Assembly (NCBI GenBank): GCA_024704765.1
Contig: JAKMXF010000310.1
Coordinates: forward strand, 682,001 to 746,000
Source: Oopsacas minuta
Taxonomy: Eukaryota; Porifera; Hexactinellida; Lyssacinosida; Leucopsacidae
DNA length: 64,000 nucleotides
Direction: 5' to 3'
Program-made: the position numbers and the translations under genes
Notes under the pieces: model-generated
Database searches by the model: none
What the model was told of the DNA's origin: nothing
Seen by the model: only the letters and a program-made list of their open reading frames with translations
Part shown: positions 46,060 through 58,207 of the stretch, in pieces
How positions within the stretch are numbered: the stretch's first letter is position 1
Layout of the letters: each line of letters starts with the position of its first letter

Positions 46060-46620
46060 ACTTTTTTGTTTGATTTCAAATGTATAATCCGTTTTACATT
46101 CAATTCATAAGATGTCTGCATATTATACTATATTAATAATTACAGACTCATTATTAGGAGCTGAGTTACCACTAACTGGACCTAACAATAGCATTTTAAT
46201 ACACTAAGTCACTGACACTGCCTTGATATTTGGGTTATCATGTGTATGTTAATGCCTACTGAAAACTCGAATTTGATTGACTAGATTTTAGTCGCCAAAT
46301 TTGCACTAAGATAGTATATGCATTACACTATAATATTTGTTTACTAACTTTTACTGTGCCAACTAATACTATTACATAATATAGTGGCTCAGTTCTAAAA
46401 TGGTTAACAATGTATATATCTATATGTCTATATATCTACTATCTATATATGTTTTCGCTCTACAGTTTACACCTTTAGAGATTAAGACACCAAATTTGGC
46501 ATTTCTACTCTTAGTGACATATAGTTGTGCATTTGACATATTAAAAATTGCTAGTAATTCCCTGGATTTAAGCGCCCAGTAGTTGAATATTTAGATACAC
46601 TTAAAGTATGGTTATAACTG
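46060..46620. other. Intergenic, no gene seen
   Basis: AT-rich; one low-complexity hydrophobic frame at 46400 (VYIYMSIYLLSIYVF) is probably spurious. Confidence 0.35.
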
Positions 46621-46639
46621 AAAATATAACATTAATTCT

Positions 46640-47690
46640 CCTTTTGAAGGATTTTTCGAGTAGCTTTCTTGGCCATCTCTATCAATTCTTCAGAAATAAC
46701 ATCATGACTTAAGTAGCAAGCTGAATCGTGATTCATCTTTATATTGAGTAGATCACACGTCGTTGATGGGCTCAATAATGAACGAGAATCAGTCTCGATT
46801 TTTTCACAATACTGAATAAGCGTTCTGGGTTAAAATTAGCAATATAACCACGAATAAGTAACATTATATCTTCTTTAATGCTACCGATACGGCTAGTATG
46901 AGTTTGAAATATTATACGAAATTTGTTGAGTGGCTGAAGAGCAAAGTGTACAAATTTACCAATTAATTTTACCTCTATTTAATGAGTCAGTGACTCTTTT
47001 AACACGGTGGTTTTTCGGTTCTAGATCTATTTGCTTGTCAAAATATGCTCTCAAGGCTGGCCACTGTTCAACCAAGCGTTTGAGGAACCTAAGTAGACTC
47101 AACTACCTGGTTGTGCAGTGCTACGTGCTTCAAAACTCTAACTGGTTTGATTTCCTCAAACTCTGCTTGTGTCACTGAAAATTCTTCCCATCTCTTAGCA
47201 CTATATTTATAGTGATAAAAACATCAATAACTAAAGCATCGAAGATATAGGGATAGACTTTAGTGCAGCAGATACACACAAGTGAGCCAAGTCGCACAAA
47301 CGCCCGAGGCTGGAAACGCGTGGTTGCTTTTCTCGTATTCAACTGAGCACCGTTACGCGCTTCAACCATGACATTTGCGGTATCCTACGCAAATCCGATC
47401 AAAATTTCCCAAGGAAGCTTTCGAGATTTAGAGCTGTTGCAATATTACAAATATGCATTGCCATAAACCGTGTTACAGCTTGGTTGTTTGTATTGCACCA
47501 ATATCTCACGAGAATAGTAAAATATTTCATTTCGTTGCCTCCATCACAAAGGATCGAAAACGGTTCAGAGCGGCATTTGTCACTGACCATGCTGCTAAGG
47601 GTTGTGATAAGGCGTGGTGATAATAGCAGTAGTTTTGGTTCTGGCACATGAATAAGATTGAACAATATGGCTATCAGGAAACATAACATT
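46640..47690 (-). pseudogene. Second hAT transposase relic (FAM200/ZBED-like)
   Basis: On the minus strand, EPFSILCDGGNEMKYFTILV with a VTRFMAMHICNIATAL block (47689-47399) matches the catalytic core start of FAM200/ZBED5-like hAT proteins. Further along, scattered frames give RFLKRLVEQWPALRAYF, KNHRVKRVTDSLNRGKINW and TSRIGSIKEDIM. The order matches the family but stops and frame changes abound. No terminal repeats were found, and its nucleotide ends are unknown. It is a different family from the 29.5-31.8 kb element. Confidence 0.7.
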
Positions 47691-47879
47691 AGTCAAATGA
47701 GATAAGTGGTCTTCGACCAGGAACGGTAAATTATGTTCAGCGACGAATAAGGAGAAATATATTTCTGCAGACATTACTTGTATGTTCTAGGGGTTCTAAT
47801 AGAAGGTTTTTCATCTACTTGACTTAGCAAACTTTCATGTTGAGTTCTCTTTAGGAAGGTGAGGGTCTATTTCATGTTG

Positions 47880-48597
47880 AGATTTGTACTCTTAGACGTT
47901 AAGAGCAAGTCTCTACTTATATTTTAAGATTTCAACTATTTGTTTACTTATATTCATAAAAACAACAATAAAATTGCATATGAGAAACATGAAAATGCGA
48001 AATTCGGATCCAGCGTACTTGATTACCCCATATTTCTGTTGGAGAGCAAGTTCCAACGAATTCAAACACTTATCCAATCAGCCAAGTTCCGACACATCCC
48101 AACAATTTACAATAGTCTCCAACACCCCTTACAATGAACAAGTTGGAAACTATTGGAAACTGCTGGAAACTGTTGGAAATTGCTAGAAACTGCTACAAAC
48201 TCCTACAAACTGTTGGAAACTGCTAGAAACTGTTGGAAATTGCTAGAAACTGCTACAAACTCCTACAAACTGTTGGAAACTGCTAGAAACTGTTGGAAAT
48301 TGCTAGAAACTGCTAGAAACTGTTGGAAATAGCTGGAACCTGATAGAACCGATAGAAAAGGTGAACGAATTAGCCAAATCTCAAAATATACTTAAAGGCT
48401 TGCTCTAAACGGCTACCCATGGGTAACTAAGTACGCTGAATCCGAATTTCGTATTTTGAAGTTTTTCATATGGAAATTTATTGTGGCTTTATGAATATAA
48501 AATAAACAAATTTCAAAATTGCGGTAGCATCATACTTTCAACGACTATACTGAGGTAATCGAGTATGCTGTGCCCGAATATGGTATTGTAAACAACT
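47880..48597. repeat. Large imperfect palindrome around a minisatellite
   Basis: The left arm (47900-48045) is a plus-oriented array unit (AACAACAATAAAATTGCATA, GCGAAATTCGGATCC). The right arm (48420-48597) contains the same unit inverted (AATCCGAATTTCG, TGGAAATTTATTGTGG). Between them, 48130-48350, is a minisatellite of ~10-base GGAAACTGCTA / GGAAACTGTT units with a 60-bp higher-order period (48181-48240 repeated at 48241-48300). The arms could pair into a long hairpin with the minisatellite as loop. Confidence 0.85.
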
Positions 48598-49015
48598 TCT
48601 ATATTATTAAATCTCAATTGTTGTTTGTCTGTTGTTTGTCCGTTGATATGCAGATATATTGTTGTTTTCATGAATTGGCTTCTCTTAACGGCTCCTCAGG
48701 GGTAACACAATATGCTGAACCCGAATTTCGCATTTTCAAGTTTCTCATATGTACATTTATTGTTGTTTTTATCATTATAAAGTAAACATATTAGCAAATC
48801 TCAAAGTTTACTTAGATCCTTGCTCTCAACGGCTTCAAAGGGGATTGATCTTACAAAATTTTCAATTACATATTTACCATATACGTATATTTGTGAATTA
48901 CATTATCTTAAATATATCTATATTATAATACCCAAAGGGGCAGTCAATTCGAAGAATAGTGGATAGCTCGAGGCACAATGTGCCGAGTTCATTACAAAGC
49001 TACGAGCCAAAGGCT
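48598..49015 (+). mobile_element. Non-autonomous Helitron-like element
   Basis: Starts TCTATATTATTAAATCTCAA with TTTGTCCGTTG. It contains one inverted-type array unit (48690-48800) and ends with GCTCGAGGCACAATGTGCCG plus a degraded ACGAGCCAAAGGCT hairpin half. Same family as 16689, 52056 and 60331. Confidence 0.6.
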
Positions 49016-49516
49016 TCAAGTTTTGTAAGATACAATCGCATTATAATAACATCACCATTGCGTTAGTACTAAATAACCATAGATTACTATAATCAAAGAC
49101 TTTTCTTACCTCAGAGCCAGAACCTCATATTAAATTGTGAAATTTGGACTAGGGATTTAAACGGGGCCTGTAACGGTGCCTTTTCCCCAATTATGTGTAT
49201 TACACATTTGTATTACAACAGTTATCAATTATTATACACTAGAAAATTCAAGAATGTGCCAAAATATTGTCTAGCAAGCATTTATTTGGTAAAATATGTA
49301 ATTATTTAATAGCTTGTAATGGCTCGTTTAACATTAAATATTACATCTTTCATCTGTCTGAAACTGAATCTATGAAAATGGATAAACTTGTTAAGTATTT
49401 CTAAAATGTTGGTTGCTCCAGACAACCTGAGGAACTCTCTATATACGAAGCAAAAGTGACAACAACCAATGGTGCAGAAAGCTACCACGCGAAACTCAAT
49501 TATAAAGATATCTCAT

Positions 49517-49963
49517 CCAAGAATTTGGAATTTATGACAACATTAAAGATATAATAGCTGACACTGATAATGAAATTGGGAGAGTAAGACTGAGAAATGG
49601 ATATCAAGGCCAAGGAAGAAGAAGAATATCATATTAGAAGAAAGCCGGGAAACCTGCAAGGAAAACTACAGAGTAGACCATACGCTCCTTGGCAGTATAT
49701 AGAAGCAATTAGCCATACGGTTAGTAGTATTGTGACAGCTGATACAGAATTTCGGACATTGAGTCGGAGTTAGAGAATGACGTTGCCGATGAAATTACAG
49801 AACATACTTGCGTGGTTTGACAGTTCACACAACAAATTGGTTATTTATGCCTTGCAGACACGCTAATAGTTGCTCGGCCTGCAGCCAAATAATAGTAGAC
49901 TTAGAACAACCATGCCCAGTTTGTCGAGCTCCAATTGAAAACAGACGTCAGATATTTATTTAA
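49517..49963 (+). pseudogene. RING-finger gene remnant (XIAP/Mulan-like C3HC4 tail)
   Basis: 49847-49963 encodes the second half of a C-terminal RING: MPCRHANSCSACSQ, then CPVCRAPIENRRQIFI and stop. The first zinc pair (TCVV, from 49806) is in a frame that runs into TGA; about one missing base before LTVHTTNWLF would restore continuity. Upstream, IQEFGIYDNIKDIIADTD and ILEESRETCKENYRVDH are protein-like but broken by stops. Terminal RINGs ending a few residues after CPxCR are typical of inhibitor-of-apoptosis-like and transposon-borne E3s. Strand and RING identity are clear; the full gene is not. Confidence 0.6.
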
Positions 49964-50914
49964 TTATCTATCCTTTGAACTATATTTTCTTTCAATCATA
50001 AATCTGAATAAATACTCTGAATCTTTCAGAGTGTAGCCAAAGTACCTTTTACAACTTCTAAAATTACAATATGTTCCGGCTGCACTCTATGTTAATTTTA
50101 ATATTATTTATTTAATGCGTCAGTTCGCTAAACGAGCATTTGACTAGTCAAGTCGCGATAAACTCCGCTGAAACTCTACTTCTATCACGAAATCAGTATG
50201 AACGTATTCGTTATTGAAGAGCTAGAAATGTTACTGTAGTACGTATGTACTTGTATTTCTACTAGGATCATATACATTTCTCAAATATTAGAGACTGCCA
50301 TTCATTACTTAGTAATAAAGTTTGAACAGAAAGTGGGATATTAGAGAAATCTTACAAAAAGAAATATAAGTACTACAGTTGCATAGTCTTGATAAATATA
50401 TTTGTAACTCCTCCCCACTGTAAGCAATGAGGAGTAATAGGCAAACTAGCTAGCACAAATGAGGCAACTATCCACATAGCCAATAGGTAACTTGAGAATT
50501 CAATAATTTTTCCTGCTAAGTGTCAATTCGATTCATAGACATCACAGACTGACTTTATAATTTAATCAAATGCAATCTCATTGCTCATTATTGAAATTTC
50601 GTCATATTTTTCTACCAATTTTCGCAATTGATTTATTTTCAATAGTTTAATAGAATTTGAATCCGTAGCTAGGATGTGAGATATTTACTTGTCATTTTGT
50701 CTATCAAACACTAAATCCCCTCAGAAACACAATTAACAAATTTAAGATAGTTATTCTGTATTTTACATAAAAAGTAAAAGTGTTAAAAAGTGTGAAATGT
50801 ATTTACAGAATAATACATTTACTATATTCAGTGTAGATATACATTAAAATTGACTTACTGAATAATAATAATAATACATTTATTAACAAACTCGATAGAC
50901 AGACTGAAAATCTA
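49964..50914. other. Intergenic, no gene seen
   Basis: AT-rich sequence between the RING remnant and the 3' end of the cadherin gene. It probably contains the cadherin 3' UTR near 50800-50914. No polyadenylation site was assigned. Confidence 0.35.
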
Positions 50915-53900
50915 CTAAAGAGTAAGTTCTCCATCATAACTATCGGAAGGGATATTGGTCATACAGTACTGTGCCTGATTTGATATATTGGTGTCGTTAT
51001 CAGAATATAATCCAGTACTTAGGTCGCCTTCTGACGTCATATCAGAACTAATGTAGATAGGGACAGCTCCGTAGGGCGGTCTTTCAGAATCGTCTGTGGT
51101 TTCTGAATCCAGCACATCCGGCATTATATCAGCAGGGTCTATATAATTGAATAAAATGTTAATAAATATTTTCTAGATTAAATTATTTATACTCAAATAT
51201 ATTGACTTTTAATTAATTATTTACTGCCATATTTGATTTGCTGTCTCGAAGGTAATTACAATACTTACCGTATCTAGTGGTGGCCATCTGATCATCAGAC
51301 TCGTCAGTGCTGCTAACTCGGTTTGCATAACAATCAGAGTATCCGGCCTGAACAGTATTCATATTGTTATTGTTTTGATATGTGTGAGGGTTAGAAATGA
51401 CTCGTGTGTCATGGAAATAACCACTATTAGAAGGAATAGGTTAGATTAATAGAGAAATAATGCATGACGAATTGTACATTACATATTGTGCTTCAAATAG
51501 TTCCAGTAAAACTAAATTCAATTTGATCTACTGAATGAAACAAACCAATCCCAAGCCGATGAAACTATTAGAGTGGAACTTAGATAAGACATCAGAGAAT
51601 AAAATTAGTACCTATCATCCCATTTATCCGAATTGATATATTTATTAAACGACTTAGAATTCGAATTTTAGTTTGACTGAGTTTTACTGTACTTACTGTT
51701 TAGGATCAATAAGAGGTGCATTGCTGTCCTTTGATTCAATCCCTTGAGAAAGTTCTGAACTCGTACTAGTTGAGACAGCTTGTCTATGACCCTGTTGTTG
51801 ATAACGATATTGCGAAGTATCTAGCCAAGCTTCCGGATCTGAAAAAAGATAAAATATAATAATAAGTAAAAACGAACTGTGATTTTAGAATTTCAGAATA
51901 TTTGTATGCAAAATACAAGTCAGTGGAGTTTTAAGTTTTGAATAAATGTATACAATCTAATCACCAATCGTTACATCAATGATATGTAAAATGTAAACTA
52001 AAATTATTCAGGAAGAATAACATTTTCGTAATACGTACAAATATATTTTCATATTTCTATATTATTAAATATCAATTGTTGTTTGTTTGTTTGTTTGTCC
52101 GTTGTCAAGGAAAGGATTTGCGGTATGCAATTTTGAAATCGTCGCATAACTATGTATTTATCGTGTTTATCAAGAAAGTAAATAGAATTCAATAAAACTT
52201 CACTAAATATATCGCACATGCTAAATCCGATTTTCACACTTTTGGATAATCATATGTAAATTTATTGTTGTTTTTATTAATATAAAGTAAACAAATTATC
52301 CAAATCTCAAAATATACGTTGATACTTGTTCTCAACGACTACAAAGGGCGTTGATCTTACAAAATAATATGTATATTTAGAATAATTAAATTGTTCTAAA
52401 TATATAAATAATATAACATTTAAAGGGGCCGTCAATTTAGAGAATAATGGATAACTCGAGGCGCAATGCGCCGAGTTCATCGAGAAGCGACGTGCGTGTA
52501 TTTAATGTATCGATTATATTATAAAAGTTCTAAGCTAATCTGCTGTATATTAATTAGGTTTAATTAATATGTGAAATATAATCAATTAATTAGTTAGAAT
52601 CAAAAGATAAATCTTGCTAGATAAGCCCAGCTTTAACTATTAATATATATATATCACAACACAAATATTATCTAATGATTTAGTGTGCATCACCATTAAT
52701 TTTTCAGTAATAAGTGTATATTATGATTATCAGTACCATTTGTTGTTGGGGTTGAATAAGTTTTGATCAGTATTAGTGTAGGAGAGCAGGTTAACATAAT
52801 GTGCGTAGATATGTGGTATACCAGGTTTGAAATTTGCATAATACGATAAGGATACCATCTGCACTGCCAATACATGTGATGAGTGCATTAAGTAATTATA
52901 TGGCTAAACTGGCTCTTGTAACTGAAACTACATTGGGATTATTGTTATCAAAATGAACCTTTAGAAGTATTTTAAGTATTCGAACGGTCCAAAACTATTT
53001 TGAAAATATTTCTGAGATATCTAATACACATCAATGGGATGAACCATCAACCAGATATCAGAATTCTATTGCTAACATAATCCTTTGGAAGTATCCATTA
53101 TACCCAGCAGGTGCAGCAGCATCTTAATCTTATGTAAGATCTTAAATGCTCAAACAAGAAAACTCAAATACCTTAGTTATATTATTTTGATAAATTGCCT
53201 AACATCCAACCAGCTGTGATCTTTATAAGGCAGCAGGATAATTAGATTTTATCAGGATTAACATAGTTACACAGTAGAGATGATCAATGGTGCTATTATT
53301 TGTTGTCGTAAGGGAAGTTTGAATATACTTTAGATATAGTATGGAAGTCTCAACATCAGATTGTTCAATTTCCCGTTAGTTTATTAGACTACATGGATAT
53401 ACGTAGACAACTATTCTCATGACATTATAGTTAGTTACAAGTATTTATATATTAATTTATATAGAATAAACATACCGTTGTGACCGTTGTGTGCATCCCT
53501 ATTAGCGTTCTGCCATTGATTTCCTTGTTCCTCGTTAGAAATATCACTTGTGGTAAAAGCGCTCTCAGAGCTACTTCCCTTGAATGTCATTAGTTGCACG
53601 TTCCCGTTGAATGATACTTTCTTAGAATTATTCCCTTCTGAGAATTTCGTACTTGGCTTCAATATAGAGGATGGATTTATTGCGCTGGTACGTTTCTTTC
53701 TATGTTGAATTTGAGGTTGATACTTGATATTACCAACTCTACGTCTCACTGCGAATATTGTCAAACACACGATGGATACGATAACTATCAGGATAAGGAG
53801 GAGGAGGATAGATAGACCGACTCCAGCTATGACAGGAGCTAGAGATATCTCTCCGTCTGTTGGGTATGTACCATCAGGACGGTAATCTAACGTACATCTA

Positions 53901-56900
53901 GCTGCGGTCTCTTCTAAAGATAGCGATGGATCACTGACATATACAGTAATTTCATAAAATCCATCTGATATAGCAGATGGATTTTCTAGGACAATATGAC
54001 GCGTGATCTCATCAAAGATCAATGCCTTATCTAACTGAGAATTTCCATGGAAATCTAACCTAATATCTGCAATTATTTCAGAATCTTTATCACTGACTGG
54101 AACACCCCAAGTGTCATTCCCCATCCTTAGCGTGAATGTGTATGATGAATATTCAAAATATGGCCTGTTATCATTCACATCCAGAATATTGATGTTAAAG
54201 GCTTGTATCTCGGATTCAAGCGGCGGATCTCCATTGTCAGTTGCAACTAGTTTGAGACTGTAACTAGAGTTAGATTCTCTATCTAAGATGTCATTAGTCA
54301 CCAGCGACCATCCTTCATTAGAATACTCAACTATAAAGGGTACCATAGCTGGTTGAAGGGTAAAAGTTAACCGACTATTCTCACCAGAATCTACGTCTAC
54401 AACAGAGAAATGAAACACTATAAATCCGCTAGGAACATCTTCTGATATCATATAGTCCTGATCTATAGGTTCTACTTTGGGAGCATTATCATTAACATCT
54501 ATAACTTCTAGTGAAATATTAGCAATCGAATACTTGGTACCGTCAACGTTAGATGCCTAAATAGGGAATAGTAAATAACTATTAATATGTGATTATAACT
54601 ACAAAATGGTACAAGGAGGATCACATGTAACCAAAACAAATATACAGTAGAACTCGGATAAGACGGACCCCTTCTGGGAAACAAAATTGGTACATACTAT
54701 CCGAAATTCCGAATAGATATTGTATCTAAGTGAATAATGCATCTGATTAATGAGGGATTAATGTTACGATATAGGTTCACACTAGAGGAAAATTTGCATC
54801 TCTACTAGATGTAGTAATTATGGTATTGGTAAGTATTGGCAATAATTTATCTGAAATATTCCCTATCTAATTAGTAGAAAATTTAGCTGCTATATTCGGT
54901 TGTGAAAATTACAGTAAATAATGCGAACTTACATTAAGTTGGAAGAAATATTTCGTTTCATTAGAAGATAGCGACTCGAAGTCAAACTCTTTCAATAGTA
55001 CAAGAGAGTTGGTTACATAACTGAATGCGAAATATTCGTTAACAACTTCAATGCTAGGAATAGCCGTATCAGTATGAATACAGTATGTTATCTGTCCATC
55101 TTCACCAGCATCTTTATCAGTTGCAATAGCTTCAGTGCAGAAGCTTTTTCCTTCAGTGAGATCTTCCCTAACAGTGCAACTGTAAGTAGAATTTGAGAAT
55201 ACAGGCCAATACTCGTTCAAGGGAGTAATTGTTAGATTGAACTAAATGTAAGGTAATAGTAAGATATGAGAATATGATACTAGAAGAAAAGGTCTAATTA
55301 ATACAAGTACAGTATAACCCTGTTAGTAAGTACTCTTAGTTGATACATACATTTCTCCAAAACGGATTTCTAATCTTGTACTAATTGTATGGAAGAATAT
55401 TCGGATAAGACCTTCGGGTATTACGTAATAATATTTGTTTCCCGATACGTCCTATACGAGTCTTACTGTATGAATAATATTTGTAGAAACTACTCACCGC
55501 ATATGAGCCATTTCTAGGACTATTACCATTATCCTTGTAATAAAAGGTTATAGCAACTCCAGTAGCTAATTCATAATCTAGTGGCTGTTCTAATTTGAAG
55601 TTATATACACCAGGCGCTAATTCTTCTAGTTCAAAGTTTTGAGCGCAATTTGTGATATTTTCACAAGTAAAAGTCAGATTAACTATTCCATTAGCAGAAC
55701 TATCCAGGTCCATTGTTAATATACGGGCAATAGTCAATCCAATAGATTCTTCTTCGACTGATTCTGCTTCTATTGTTATTTGTATTTCAGGAGAATTGTC
55801 ATTGATGTCTATTATCTCTACCTTTAAATCCACACAATCAAATCTACAAGGTATATAATGATTATCTGAACTATTTAGAGTCATAACCAGCTCCAATTAG
55901 TTCTCCTCTGATAGGATCTTATATAGAATAATTAATATATTAATCTATAATATTGTATTCAGATTGTTGCTTTTTGTTCTATTTTGAATGTTGAATGTGT
56001 CGAGTGCTAAATCAAACTTAGCAGCTCTTTTATCGAATATGCGCAGAGTACAAATAAAAACATAACGTCCTTTCTACCTCAAAGCACGTAAATATTTAGA
56101 ATTTTCTAATATTCCAAAAACTGTGCTCTAGTAGAACTGAGCTCTCTCTATATTTTTTCTCATATTATATTACAACTCATTCGTAATATCAATGCTTAGA
56201 TTGTATCATACGATTTTCTGTTAATGAAGTGCAGATCATAGGAAAAATATTGATTTTGTTCGTGGAGGTAAGATTCAAAACTACAGTTTAATATATCCTT
56301 AAGTTCATTTGTTAACAGCTATGTATATTCCGTCATGATTGCACAATACAATATTGTAAAAGAGTATTTTGTTAACTAACTCATTTATTGATGAAAGAAT
56401 ATGGTATATCATGTTTCAACCCTTCCTTTGTATACCTGATAAGTTCGTTGTAATATTAATTCACTAATCTTTTGCTTATCGCAGAAATATTGGAATAAAC
56501 AAAATTAATTAAAATTATGCAAATTCATTGAACTATTTTGAGCGAAAATCAGTTAAATTGACTCATAACTAATATTGCAAATATTACGTATTTGATATTT
56601 TACAGTTAAGCATTTGAGATAAACTGACAAGATATCGAAATAGACAACCACCACAATAATCACAGATATAGAGTAAGTTACTATCTGCGAATTAATTATT
56701 TTCTTTTTGAAAAGTTAAGAAAGAAACATAACGACAAGCATGAGTAATATATTAACTAACCTGTTAGTATCTGTTGGGTCAATAGCTACTACTTGTATAT
56801 TGAGAGTTAGTATGTTAAGTATGTCAGCATCGATTGATTCCTTCAATGTAATATCTCCAGTATCAGGGTTGATAAGCAGTAGAGTGCTAATTGAATTGGT

Positions 56901-58207
56901 GGTGTAGACACAACTTGTGCTCAAATAGTAGTTTATCTGATTGTTGGGGTATACATCCATATCTTCAGCATACACATAGCCAAACTAATAATGATAATAA
57001 TTCTATAATTGTTATGCTTAATACGATTTTCACACTTTAGATTAATCATATCTAAATTAAATACTCGTTTATACGTATAATAAACTCAACAAAATATTAT
57101 AGTCCTAAATACGGTCCCAGGGCCTTCAATTTGAATGACATATTTGAACTCAAGAAGCAAAGAAATGAGCCAATGGCTTGTAAAATTCATATGGAAATTA
57201 TTATGATCTCTTTTGAATAGGAAATAACCCAATCAAAGAACCTATATTAAGGTACTATTATTGTATTTACCTTTGTTCCGGATAGTGCATCCTCTCGTAT
57301 TTTTATAATAATAGATAAGTTCTTTATTTCTGGTGAATTGTCGTTACTATCCATTATTTCCACTTTGAGCTGTGCGGTTGCAGTCAGAGTAGAATTTACC
57401 ACATCATTAGCTACCAGTGTAAGATTATAAGTATTTATTATCTCTCTGTCAAGCCGCTCAGCGTTCTGTATAAGATAAATTCCAAAGAGATTACTCTCCG
57501 TTATTAGATTAAAAACAGTTTGTTCTGTCAGGTTTGAGTCGAATAATTGGATCTCATATTCAGAATTGAGGCCTATATAATATTGAATAGAATCACGAAT
57601 ATAAAATCAGTAGCAAATTTTGCTGTTGTTTATTCACAGTAACATTTGTGTATATTATCTTAGTGAATATATTTTAATAAGGATGAAAGTTACCTGCATC
57701 ATTATCACTGACTATCGGTGTCTCTGCTATCTTCACTCTATACACATCTGATATATCAGTCTCAAACATAGAGATTGTGTATGTATCCTGTGAAAACACT
57801 GGTCCATTGTCGTTAACATCCCTGACGTGTAGTATGAAATCAAAGATGTCACAAATGCTTGATTCGCTATTACTCACTCCTGAAAAGAAACATCTCAGAT
57901 TATAGGTCTCCCTTTCTTCTCTATCCAGCTCCCCTGCTGCAGTAAGAACTATATTATTCGAAATCTGCAGGGGGAATAATGACGAACCTTCTGTGTTATG
58001 ACAGTCAAGCACTAAAGTAGAATCCATATCACAGGTTCCCAAATGTTTTTCTATGCAATCTGAAAAGTTATAGATTTCTGTATTTACTGGGACAGTTTCA
58101 TTCAAAGTTATTTCATCGAGGCATGACGAACAGTATGAATGTTTAAAATGTATATTTACAAATAGTATGCTTAATATAAACAATAAATTAAAATTTAATT
58201 GCATCAT
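50915..58207 (-). CDS. Transmembrane cadherin, at least nine exons
   Basis: A calcium-dependent adhesion-type receptor. Exons I can support with GT..AG: 58207-57694, 57572-57271, 56985-56761, ~55890-55498, 55241-54933, 54556-53476, 51838-51697, 51423-51269 and 51138-50915. Exon 1 has a signal peptide (LLFILSILFVNIHF). Cadherin linkers are VRDVNDNGPVF, IMDSNDNSPEI, IIDINDNSPEI, VIDVNDNAPKV and ILDVNDNRPYF; one linker is degenerate (LNEYWPVF). The membrane span is LSILLLLILIVIVSIVCLTI, followed by basic residues and a ~280-residue Ser/Asp/Tyr-rich tail without a recognised catenin site. Exon 3 ends in phase 2 while exon 4 appears to begin in phase 0, so an exon is missing between them. Gene length and boundaries are otherwise consistent. 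Confidence 0.85.
51568..51689. mobile_element. Tigger-like MITE beside a cadherin splice donor
   Basis: The right end reads (minus strand) CAGTAAAACTCAGTC, flanked by TA (51690-51691). That TA belongs to the GTAAGTA donor of cadherin exon 7 (exon ends at 51697). The left end is approximate (GTGGAACTTAGATAAGAC near 51571). Confidence 0.6.
52056..52492 (+). mobile_element. Helitron-like element in the cadherin intron
   Basis: 5' end TCTATATTATTAAATATCAA with TTTGTCCGTTG, one inverted array unit (52210-52320, AAATTTATTGTTGTTTTTA), then CTCGAGGCGCAATGCGCCGA and GAGAAGCGACG. It lies in the 1.6-kb intron between exons 6 and 7. Confidence 0.6.
54645..54720. repeat. Tigger-like MITE left fragment in a cadherin intron
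   Basis: CAGTAGAACTCGGATAAGAC follows a TA. No matching right end was found within the ~320-bp intron between exons 5 and 6, so it is truncated. Confidence 0.5.
55310..55468. mobile_element. Tigger-like MITE, 159 bp, in a cadherin intron
   Basis: CAGTATAACCCTGTTAG at the left and ACGAGTCTTACTG at the right, with TA duplications at 55308-55309 and 55469-55470. It occupies most of the intron between exons 4 and 5, ending ~23 bp from the exon 4 donor side. Confidence 0.75.

Noticed and set aside
46400-46582. Hydrophobic small membrane protein
   Set aside because: Arises from TATATCTATATG low-complexity sequence; no supporting context.
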